Shown: positions 46,601 to 56,489 of the stretch, piece by piece
How the letters are laid out: each line of letters opens with the position of its first letter
Position numbering within the stretch: the stretch's first letter is position 1
NCBI RefSeq assembly: GCF_000208745.1
Contig: NC_030851.1
Coordinates: 4,478,269-4,542,268 of the forward strand
Direction of reading: 5' to 3'
Source: Theobroma cacao
Taxonomy: Eukaryota > Streptophyta > Magnoliopsida > Malvales > Malvaceae
Length of the DNA stretch: 64,000 nt
Translations under genes and position numbers: made by a program
The notes under the pieces: generated by a model
Told to the model about the DNA's origin: nothing
Database searches by the model: none
What the model saw: only the letters and a program-made list of their open reading frames with translations

Positions 46601-49422
46601 TTAAAGACACAAATCAATCAATATAAAAAAAGTGGGGATGGAATAAAAGAAGAAAGTTGCACATTGACTGTTATAATGAGAGTGAAAAAGTATAAAACTC
46701 AATCCTAGTCAACATTCTCGAGTTTTGGGACACTCAGATATATGCTTCTGAGAAGTTAGGATCACCATTCCGGAACAATACTTTTTGGATATACATAGAT
46801 TTCGGACAGGGTTATCCCTAGAACACAAACAAAAGACACATCTTAAAGCTTAAAAGTTGGATCCTCAGCTAGCAGAATTTTGAGCTTAGTCACCAGGCAC
46901 ATTTCAGCATCAAAGAATCAAACAAGAAAATGAAACAGTATAAAGATGAAAATATCACAGACTAAGGAAATGCAGAATATATGTTTGAGCATGAAAATCA
47001 CCATCCAAATGAGAATTCGACTCCTGCTCCATGGATGAGATGTGTGATGGAAAACAAAGGTAGATTGTCGCCTCATTACTTTGTTTCTCTTTGCTAATGC
47101 CAAAAAAACAATCATAATTGGAAAAAATCATATTGCTGAAAATATGTTGATAATACTGCTAAATAATACCCGTGAAAAAGCAAAGAAGTTGTTTGGAGGA
47201 ACTGGTGCTGGGCCATGTCTATTACTATTTCGTTACAGACCTTGCAAGCTTCCATCAGCTATGATGCTGGCTTGGTTTTCCCATTTTCTCCAACTATAAA
47301 TCTACATAGATGTGGAATGAGAATCTATAAACCACTATTCTAATGAAGGAGGCATCACAGATATCATGAAAATAGCATTTTGTAAGATATAAGTGATATG
47401 TAACAGTGGAAATGCAACAAACCAAGAAAAAATCATCATTTCACACGCTAAATGATTGTAATAAATCTTCAAAGTCCTAAATCAACCTATAGAAGTTAAG
47501 TTAGTCTATTTCATGGCCAGAACATGGTGACTGTTAAAGTTTCAGAGGAAAATTTAAATGTCAGATTCTATCATGCTTGCTATAACTTTTAGTCCATTTG
47601 AAAGACAATCAAGGGTGAAAATAATGAGGCATAGCTTGTTTTCATGATAAGCAGAAATGCCCTCTAGTTCACTTAATTCACATGGATGATCTGTTAAGTA
47701 GCTTTAATTGGTAAACCTACAAGTGGCATTGGAAAGATAGAGGCTGCACCTTGCTCATAGCCAGGCCAACCGCCAGACAGCTATAGAGGACATGAGTGAT
47801 GCCAAGAACAAACAAAAACCGGTGGAGTTGCTCAAGACTTTCAAATGATACAAATGGTTCACGACCCTGCATTCAACCATTATCAGTGAGAAATCTAATT
47901 CGCTGACAATATACCTACCAAATTTAAAACTAGATGAGTAGAAAGTTACCTCACCACATTGATGTGATGGATGAGAATTTAGTCCTTCTGGAGGAATACC
48001 AGTCTCATTTGTGAAAGAGGAAGTACTTTCAAACAACATACTCTTATTTATGTCATAATCCATCTCAGAGCAAATATAGAAGCGACTGGTGAAAAGGGAT
48101 GAATTTACACAAATCTCAGATATCCCTCGTGCCCATTGTGCCAACAACAAAGATATAAGACCAAGCAGCATCAAGTCTAACATGAAGAAGGGGGAAAAGA
48201 AAAAGTCACAAGCATGAAAATCAGAATCTGATATAACTCTCACTTCACGACACTGTAAAACAGTCAGCGACTACTCAAAATAGATCACATAAACCCCAAA
48301 ACATATATGAGTGACAACAATCAAGTTTCAATCCTCAATCAACAGAGGACCTGACTCACTCACCTTCCTTAATCTTCTCCAGAGAAACAAACAAAGCTTT
48401 CCTCCTTGTCTTCTTCAACCACTATACAGAATAGAAAATCAAATTCAGATAAACTGGCAAATTTCTAAGTTTTTTGTTTCGCAGCTTCTCTCTTTCTTTC
48501 ACTGGGCAATGGACATAAAATAGAAAAGTGAAACAAATGTCCAATCTCCAAAGACCATATTCCCCATTGGTGTTGTTTCCAAATATCAGTAAACATAGCC
48601 ACAAGCCATATCACTGATCATTTGCAGTTACACACAATCAAACACCAACAGCTGAAAATTCTGCTTTCTCCAATTTTCCTATACTTTTCGTTAACTTCCT
48701 CCAAACCTTCTAAAGGTTGTCTCAATGAAAAGTATGAGTGACTATAAAAGCTACTATTGCAATTTCTTACATTCTTTTCAGCAACCGAAGAGTGCATTGT
48801 TAGTATTGAAAAGGGAAACAAGCCAAACTAAGTTTTAGTTCGATTTCTCACTTTCCCAGGAAACAAAATAGAAATTAATAACACAAAAATTCCTTCAGAA
48901 ACCAAGCTGAGTAAAAAAGTGGGTTCCAAACTAAGATTATTCCACTCTGTTTCATTTTTTAGCAGCAACCAGGCAACCAATCTAGAAGAATAGGTAACCT
49001 CCCAAATATCAAAGGCAAGCTAAACATCCAAAGTGGTTCAGCACTCAGCAGCCATAAGGAGAGTTTCTTTCATGTTTTCCTACAATTGCCGGAAACCAAA
49101 CATAACATGACAACTTTCTGAAAACATTTTTCAAACCAAGCCAAATTGTCAACAAATGTGGGTCCCCAACTTATAGAAAAAAAAAAAAGAAACAGAAGAA
49201 TGATCAAAAAACAGTTTCCCCTTTCATTTCCCACATTTCCCAACCAAAAAGAGAGCTACTGGAAAACTACTTCACTAATTGACAGTAATTACTTACCTTT
49301 CCAAATCTATAAATGGAGCGTTCAACCAAAAAACAAACAAAAACCAAAACTGTAATGACAGAAGCAACAGTATAAGTTGGGGTCTCCGCTAAAGACCTCC
49401 CTTCCGTTATCAACTTCTCCAT
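43653..49422 (-). CDS. MLO4: MLO family seven-transmembrane protein, MLO4-like
   Basis: Fifteen exons (first 49422-49297, last 44084-43653) join in phase to 566 residues. Arabidopsis MLO4 is about 570, with the same exon pattern in my recollection. The start is [17 protein letters not shown]; the frame is open further upstream but without an ATG. Seven hydrophobic segments are visible. Lumenal Cys residues lie around [14 protein letters not shown] and SHQCGE. The cytoplasmic loop carries [14 protein letters not shown], followed by [14 protein letters not shown] calmodulin-binding helix around Trp444 ([14 protein letters not shown]) starts the Ser/Thr- and acid-rich tail. MLO proteins act as calcium channels regulated by calmodulin. 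MLO4 and MLO11 control root touch responses, unlike the powdery-mildew susceptibility clade. Neighbouring TMN1 and ferredoxin match the Arabidopsis order. Confidence 0.93.
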
Positions 49423-50263
49423 GTTTCTTACGTCAACAAGAACTGAACCTTCTACTTCAAATGCCAACACTTTTTTTTCATAGAAGAGAAAAAAGCGAAA
49501 AGCTTTCTAGAGAAAATGAAGAACCCAGTTGGCGGAAAGTGAAAGATCCAGGAAACAAGGAAGTGGGCGAGGAACAGCGGGTTTCGGAGGAAGTGAAGAG
49601 TTTACTCAAGGTCTTCAGCTGAGAGAACATGGGAAGTGCACAATATTAGTTTAATGATTATTGTTTTGTCTTTGTTTGTGATTTCTTAAACAGACCCACC
49701 TTCGTTTTTGCATTGAAATCAATGCAATAATCACTCCTTTTTTATGCTCCACCAAATGCAACCTACCCACATGGGAAGGAATAGGAACTCTCCCTCTCTT
49801 TGAGCTTTGAAGATCTTAACTTGGCAGTTGGACACCCTCCTTCTTTAAATAAAATAATAAATACAACTATATATTATAATTATCAGTTAGCAAAAAATTA
49901 TTGAAGCTTTCCACAAATTAACGTTTGTGATCAGTGGTTCTGCTCATGCATGCAGACTTCAGAAGGATCGAAGAAGGCAAACTTAATTATTTCCTTTTAA
50001 TAGTTTGAAGGTCCTTGTTGAATACAAATAATTAGGCCATGTGCACAACTTCAATTACATCATTCTTATTATAAGGACTTTCTGTAATTCTATATATTTT
50101 GAGTTTGAATGAGTCATTAAATTTATTAAACAACTTCCAGCACTGCTATTCCACCTATTAGCTGAAAATTAAATGAGAGAATTTATTTTATTTGAAAACA
50201 AATACAACAACTTCCAACGTCTGCCAGTACCGGGGGGGCTTAATGCCTTACATGAAAATGTGA
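49423..50263. other. MLO4 upstream region and flank of the CPL4 pseudogene
   Basis: The MLO4 leader probably begins near 49640. The remainder is AT-rich with no coding signal. No poly(T) tract, the expected remnant of a poly(A) tail from the minus-strand retrocopy, is obvious just left of 50264. Confidence 0.5.
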
Positions 50264-51598
50264 TCATTGTTTCCTTCCTTGGCTAACAGGAAAGTTCTGT
50301 TCAGGCTGCTTGTGCCACGAAAAGTTTGCAACTTCTATCCACCATGGATGGACGAAAAACTTCTTCTCCTTCACTGCCCAGTGAGACTTTTCTGTCCCAG
50401 CATCTTTTGAAACAACATGTGTAACTGAAAGTTCAGTTTCTGTTGACCAAGTAGCTCCTAACCGCTCTGCCATCTTCCACAGAGGATGAGTATCTGTCCG
50501 GAAGTCTGTAGGAAAAGCACGGCTGAAAATAATTTTACACCCTCTAAGCACTTCCTTCCGAACTGTTGTCAACAGCTGCTTTACATCTCTGCGAGCAAGA
50601 TTGCAATCGAGTTCATCAAAGAACATATGGTGGATTTGCCTAAGTAGTTTAAGAATCGAAGCAAGTGCTCCATCCGGCTCTCTTTCGTCACTCTTCAACT
50701 GAGAAAGAGACTTGGAACCTGTAGTCAAATTGGTGACAACTTGAAGCAAAGAAATGATATCTCTCCATCAGTATCAAATTGTCTTTACGCTTCATCCATG
50801 CATTTTCTGTATCATAAAGGATCACAACAGCACTCTCTTGCCCTAGCACTACATCAAGACCCTTTTGGTGTTTCTGGGTGCCATCATCTCTTGAAATCAC
50901 TCTACCATTGAAGTACTCTCTTCTCGGGTCAAGCAGTTTAGCCATTGCTATGCATAGGGTCTATCACCCATTGTCTAAATGTACATCTCAAACATTTCAC
51001 TTGCTTCTTTGAGAAATTTACGGACAACGGGCCTCAATTTGGTCATCATATGTATAAAGTCCAACACGAAGAGGCTGCCTTATGAAACATCTTGAAGGGA
51101 ATCAGATTGGCCCATCAAATATTCTTCCTCAGGTGTTAGCTGCAACAGCTGAGTAGAATTAATCAGTGTGTGATCCAAATCAAGAACTAAACAAAGCTTC
51201 TTATGCGTAATCGATCAATTTCATCGTTACCAAGCCTTAAAACCTTATGTATATACCCAAATGTTACACCAAATTCATCATCCAACCTTTTCCTCCAAAG
51301 GATGCACATTTGTCCAAAAGAACCCCGACGCGTACATACATTCTTCTTCAAGATTATTTCTATCAAACCCTGAGAGGTTGGACCCCGAGGTTCTTCTAAG
51401 TCTTCCAACTTCTCGATCTTGCACCTTTTGTTCCTTTTGACTATCAAGGTCATCATCATTATCATTATCACCATCAGCTTCTTCATCTTCTTCGTCCGGT
51501 GAAAAACCTGAAGAACCGACTTCCAACTCAGCATCAAGCAATGCGGCAAAGTCATCGCTGCAAGACGAGTGTACTGGGGAATCAGTTACGAAACTCAT
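50264..51598 (-). pseudogene. Intronless, disrupted copy of a CPL4-like RNA polymerase II CTD phosphatase
   Basis: Fragments in three frames run in order on the minus strand without introns. The N-terminus is MSFVTDSPVHSSCSDDFAAL. Then come the YIHKVLRLGNDEIDRLR region, the FCP1 catalytic motif DLDHT, and EEYLMGQSDSLQDVS followed by a stop (51080-51082). Next are FLKEASEMFEMYI then a stop (50975-50977), MAKLLDPRREYFN, and a BRCT-like C-terminus ending EQNFPVSQGRKQ. There are at least three frameshifts (near 51335, 50950 and 50740). About a dozen codons are missing after DEIDRLR (near 51200). Working CPL4 removes phosphate from the polymerase II C-terminal domain and is nuclear. This copy cannot make it. 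Loss of introns with near full length indicates retroposition of an mRNA. It lies head to head with MORF1. Confidence 0.88.
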
Positions 51599-51938
51599 AG
51601 TTGCAAAGGACAGACACCTTGTATAATGAAAGGGGTGCAGATACGGTTCTCAACGGTACACAGCCCTCGGGAAATATGTGTGAGGCGGTGGCTGGAATGG
51701 CAGAGGGGGCACGGCTGGTATTTACACATGAGAGAATTTTTTAACATGAAACTTTCTGTAAAAATGTAATCAAAAAAATCAAGTTTATATCTTGGGCTTA
51801 ATTGCATTAATGGGCTTGGGCCCTTTTTCAAATAAGAAAAAACATGTGGCCCTAAATTGACATTTGCCCAAACCAAATCAGTATTGTACAATTCCGTATT
51901 TCACCTTCTCGACACTCTCACTCTCTCTCTAGAAAGTT

Positions 51939-51961
51939 CCCTAAACCCTGTAAAACCCTAG
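51939..51961. promoter_or_regulatory. Telobox pair in the MORF1 leader
   Basis: CCCTAAACCCT (51939-51949) and AAACCCTAG (51953-51961) lie 33-55 bases before the MORF1 ATG, just after a CT-rich stretch. Teloboxes in this position are common in plant genes for translation and organelle functions. Confidence 0.5.
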
Positions 51962-51993
51962 CGCTTTGTGTCTCTACCACCGAAACCTTAGCC

Positions 51994-53953
51994 ATGGCTC
52001 TGCATCCACTTCGCCTCCGTCGGACACTAACTACTCTGACTACCCTCCACCGTACTCTCTCCATTCCCAACCCTGCTGTCCCTACAATTACAGCCACCAT
52101 TTCCAATTCCACCCGTACTCCATTATCATCAACAACATCATCCTTCGGTATCTTTCAATCTCGATGGTTCAAATCGTCGGGGGGTCCACTTTCATCTCCG
52201 AGACAGTACAAACTATACAAAGAAGGGGATGAGATAACCGAAGACACGATTTTATTCGAAGGCTGCGATTACAACCATTGGCTCATCGTCGTTGATTTCC
52301 CCAAAGATAATAAGCCTCCCCCTGAAGGAATGGTCCGTACTTACGAGCAGATTTGTGCTCAAGGCCTCGGCATCAGGTCCCTTTTATCTCTCTTTTATCC
52401 TTGAGTTTTGCCCAATTATTGGAAATAAATTTGTAGCAGTTTTTTTTATTGGGCATTTTGTTTGATTGGTTAACTTGAGGTAGCCTTGATGTTAGAATCT
52501 TTAGTTTTTAGTGGGTGGTAAATGGGTTTGCTGATTTTGGATTAATTTGTTTCAGCGTGGAGGAGGCGAAAAAAAGAATATATGCGTGTAGCACAACTAC
52601 TTATGAAGGTTTTCAGGTTTTAATGTCTGAAGAAGAGTCTGAAAAGTTTCATGGTCAGTTTTTACAGCTTATGATATCATATTACTCCCAAAAAATTATT
52701 CGTTTTAAAGATTTTGATATTTGTGTTTGAGAGAAAATGAAAGAAAGATTCTGACTTTTGAAGTTTTTGGTATAAACAGATGTACCCGGGGTTGTTTTTG
52801 TATTGCCAGACTCTTATATTGATCCAGTAAAGAAGGAGTATGGAGGTTAGGAGTTTTCCTTTTCTGATATCCCCATTCTGTTTTACGTTATTGGCTGATT
52901 TTATCTGAATGGTACATACTACATTGTGAAGCGTTTGACCTTGGAGTTGAATATTTTGCTGTGACTGCCAGGCGACAAATATGAAAATGGTGTTATCACA
53001 CCAAGACCACCCCCTGTTCAGTATGGTAGACACCAAGGTGGTAGGTTCCGTCAAAATAATAGAAATCCTGACCAACCAAGGTATGATCGACAAGGAAACC
53101 CAATGCAAAACCAGCAAGGAAATTCACCATACAATCAGCAGGGATTTGTGCAAGGGGATGGAAGGAACTATAGGCCTCCACAAAATTATCCACCTCAACA
53201 AAATTATGGTCAGCAGCCACCAATGAACAACAGGGATGCTCCACAAGGAAGTGATCCTTCATACCAGGGCAGTTACAACCAAGGAGGGCAGGTAAATTAT
53301 ATGTCCCAAGAGCGAAGGGACTTCTTTCAGAAAGATGGGCACAATTATGTGCCTCCTGAGCAAAGGGATTCCAGAGGAGATCAAAGGAACTTTGCTTCCA
53401 CACAAGGTGGGAATTATGGGCAGGGACCAAGTTCTGGCTATGGGCAGAATTTTGGGCAAGGGGCAAATCCTGGCTATGGGCAGAATTTCGGGCAAGGAGC
53501 AAATCCTGGCTATGGGCAGAATTATGGGCAAGCAAATCCTGGTTATGGGCAGAATTATGGGCAAGGAGCAAATCCTGGCTATGGACAGAGTTATGGGCAA
53601 GGATCAAATCCTGCGTCTGGTCAGAACTATGGGCCAGGAGCAACTGCTGGCACTGGGCAGGGTTATGGGCAGAGAACAAATGCTGGGGATGGACAGACTT
53701 ACCCGGGACATGGAGCTGGTCAAGGGTTCTCACAGGCAGAGCAGAGAAATGTGCAAGGAGAGCCAACCGGATCAATGGGACAAGGAGGGATGCAACAAGT
53801 AAGGCATTCCTTTTAAATCAATTTGAACTTTTGGATAAAACTCATAAATTGATGCTGAGCAGCATTTCTGAGTTGCACTTTCCTTTGAGCCATATCAGGT
53901 GCTCTGCAATATTTGTTAATAGAAGTTGCTTGTTTCTGCAGGGAAGATACTGA
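51994..53953 (+). CDS. MORF1: Multiple organellar RNA editing factor, MORF1-like
   Basis: Five exons: 51994-52376, 52556-52653, 52780-52845, 52972-53798 and a 12-base last exon 53942-53953 (GRY, stop), giving 461 residues. The N-terminus is rich in Arg, Ser and Thr with no acids, like a mitochondrial presequence, and ends near FKSSGG. The MORF box follows, with [54 protein letters not shown] and [19 protein letters not shown]. From about residue 200 the protein is a Gln/Gly/Asn/Tyr-rich tail with a 12-residue repeat. MORF proteins join pentatricopeptide proteins at sites of C-to-U editing; MORF1 acts in mitochondria. The [14 protein letters not shown] segment and a Gly/Gln tail ending before a short tip point to MORF1 over the plastid MORF2/9, and MORF8 differs in the box. 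Confidence is high for the family and moderate for the member. Confidence 0.9.
53409..53700 (+). repeat. 36-base tandem repeat coding for a Gly/Gln/Tyr-rich tail
   Basis: About seven units encode variants of [12 protein letters not shown] within MORF1 exon 4. The first four are near-identical, one of them lacks a Gly codon (33 bases), and later units are diverged. Unit length stays a multiple of three, so the frame is kept. Confidence 0.9.
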
Positions 53954-55230
53954 AAGATTTCAAACGGTTCTTTGAGATGATTGGGAGAATGGACGTGCAA
54001 AGGAGTCATGGTGTCTTTTCTTTCTCTCTTTAAGAGTTACCTATAGCAGTTTCTGTTATCTGTCGTGGTAAATAGTCGACTGTTTTGTCTTAGATCAGTT
54101 TTCTGACTGTGAAGTTCGAGCTTGTAGCATCCCCTATTTGGTTAAGAGCTTGGACTAGAATTTTATCATCAAATCAAAATGTGATTTTGCCTTCTTGTTT
54201 CTGCCTTTTCATTATCAGAAAATGTAGGAATTTCCTCCTATCGTCCGTATGAATCTCTCTTCTTGAAGAAAATTCTGCATGGAGGCTGCCATTTAACATT
54301 TCTCTCTGGATATTTCTGTCACCCGAGATGAGCCATTGTAAATTACTTTTTTATTGGGAAAAAAACCACTATGATTCGGCATTCATAAGTTGTAATTGAT
54401 TATCATTATATTATACATTGTGTACTTTTCCAATTCGTCTTCACCAAAAATATCAGAGACAATAGAATCGAAAGTAGAGAACCCAATTAACAACAAAGAA
54501 GAGGAAACCATACATATAGTGGTGCTAGTACCGCGTAAGAGCACGTGGAAGATCCCATTCGTGCATTGAACGCAACCTAAACTCATCAACATCAACCCCA
54601 TCGTCGTTCTCCTTGCCGAATAACGTGAACGGAATAGGCGCTTTTCTTTGTGCTCGAGTTGTGAGTCTCGTATCCGCTGCTTTGTCTTTCTCTTGGGAAA
54701 GAATGATCCTATCGTTAATTTTGATACCCTTCTTTTTAGTATATGGAAGCCAACCTGAAGAGGGAACCTGGCCAGCTTTTTTCCTTTTGGATGGGCCAAG
54801 TTTCCATGATTTTTTGGTCCACCAAATTCAAAAGCTTTCAGATCCTTCATCGGAAATGATGGAGCAGTTGAGGCACTTGAGAGTTATAATATGCTTGATC
54901 AGTCTTTTTGTTTATTGATTTCTGGGGTTGGGTTTTGCCAAAAGACTGAAGTCTCCAAGTGCATTTTCCTCGGAGAAAATCCTTGTCACACTTAAACTTG
55001 AGGATTAAGGACTGGTCCACGCTGTATGGAAAGGTTCCAAGGAAATGGAATAGTAGTTTGAGTACCCACCTTAATTTTTCACTATCACTACTATTTGTGA
55101 TTAAAAGCATTTCTTTTTCACGTCCAATGGGTGGAGAAAACGAAATATGGAATTGGAAGGGCAAGAGGTTCAATATGAAGGACTGATGAAGGCTTGTCCT
55201 GTCTTCCTAAGTCAGGTGAAGAAAGACATC
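53954..55230. other. MORF1 3' UTR and region left of PLD
   Basis: The MORF1 3' UTR probably reaches about 54230. Most of the rest has no assignable gene, apart from the minus-strand coding-like fragment described separately. Several short ORFs on both strands at 54600-55200 overlap each other and have no recognisable domain. Confidence 0.5.
54525..54827 (-). other. Unassigned coding-like fragment
   Basis: On the minus strand, one frame stays open for 100 codons after a TGA at 54828-54830 and ends at TAG (54525-54527). Its composition is protein-like: Lys/Arg-rich, then SSGWLPYTKKKGIKINDRI, then RAQRKAPIPFTLFGKE and an acidic stretch before a final HEWDLPRALTRY. It has no ATG near its start, so it would be a last exon or a decayed gene. 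The SGW...GIKINDRI pattern loosely recalls the end of a plant B3 DNA-binding domain, but I do not recognise the family with confidence. A second frame (ATG at 54850) carries similar-looking residues upstream, which may mean a frameshift. Confidence 0.35.
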
Positions 55231-55389
55231 ATAATTCATAATTTTGGCAAAATGTTTAGAAAAATCGACATTTGTTCTATGGGAGGGAGGGGAACATCCA
55301 AATTCCAATCAGGCGTTTAGTTCGGGTAAGCAAGGGTGTTCGTTAGTTAGGGAGAATGGGTTCCAAGTTCCAACCGAAACCATTCTTTG

Positions 55390-56489
55390 CCTTATATTTC
55401 CCGCCATATTCGCTTCAACTCTCTTAAAACAAAGCCCAAAGGAAATTGTGGCTGAAGCAATCCCCCTTCCACTATGTTCCTCTTCTCCTCTACTCTTCTT
55501 CAGGTGATTCTTTCCCAAGAATGATCTTAATGCTATAGTTAATGCAAAATATTAAATATGCAATCCATAACTTTAAGTGGGTTAGTTCCTTTTATTTGTG
55601 TTTGATTTTGAATTCTGTTGCCTTTGATTCTGGTGGTTCTAATATTGACAAATTGCCAATACAAAGTTTTGATTTTTGTTTGGTAAGTTTGATCTATTAC
55701 TTGTAATTTTTCCCATAAGTTGATAAACCCTTTTTCTTTTATTTTTTCATCTTTTTTATGATTATGGTCAAATTAGGATCAGAAAATATGCTTATATGAA
55801 AATGATCTGACATGTTCCATTTTTTATGAAATTACAGCAGATAAGTATCCATCATTTGCAAGGCCAGAATTGAATGTCTGCATTATCCTGGATGTCCAAT
55901 TTTGGCCCTTTTATGTAACTTTAAATTAAGGCAAATTGTTTACTTCAACTATACTGCCTATGCAAGGGTATATTATGTGCATTTCATCAATGAGAGTCTG
56001 CGCTCATTATGTTCAAGATCCTTTTTATATTTGTGTATGCAGAAAGTACAAATTTTTCTGTATTCCTCCAATGGATGTGTGTGTGTATGCCAGTGCTTGA
56101 GTGATAGTGCTGTCAAATCTAAATCCTTTTTCTTATTAGCAAGGATAATTCTTGGATCAGCTTGCAGAACAGGGCCTCTGAATAATGGTTCTGGAAAATA
56201 AAAAAATTTCTCGAATATTTCATTATGTTTGACTGCTTGATTGTGATGATTAACAGATTGCATCCTTCAAACATGAGGTTTTTGTTCAATTAGAGATGCT
56301 CGTTAGCTTTCAGATATAAGTATCATATGTTAAAAGGACTTGATGGATCTTCTTTGAGTTAAGACTCCAGACAAAGAATTCCACTTCTCTCGCACTCCTA
56401 AAGTTTATTATGGCTTGATGTTCTTGGTTCAGGTTTGGCAAAATTGAGATGCTTCAGCAATTTGTTATTTGCTTAATTCCCTAGTCAGA
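55390..56489 (+). other. PLD leader with a predicted 5' UTR intron
   Basis: A CT-rich leader ends at CTTCTTCAG/GTGATTC (donor at 55504). The next exon probably starts at 56433 after GGTTCAG, leaving a leader of about 60 bases before the ATG at 56490. The intron of about 930 bases carries no coding signal. The start of transcription is not fixed. Confidence 0.45.

Noticed and set aside
50264..51598. Reading the CPL4-like region as a working gene with introns
   Set aside because: The conserved segments are contiguous with no splice signals between them, and in-frame stops fall inside conserved sequence, so a pseudogene fits better.
52996..53775. Long minus-strand ORF of 259 codons rich in His, Ala, Gln and Leu
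   Set aside because: It is the antisense reading of the MORF1 tandem repeat. The sense frame carries the conserved MORF box and splices correctly, so this ORF is a repeat artefact.
53335..53802. Second plus-strand ORF rich in Met, Gly and Gln over the same repeat
   Set aside because: This is the +1 frame of the same repeat unit, open only because the unit length is a multiple of three and lacks stops.
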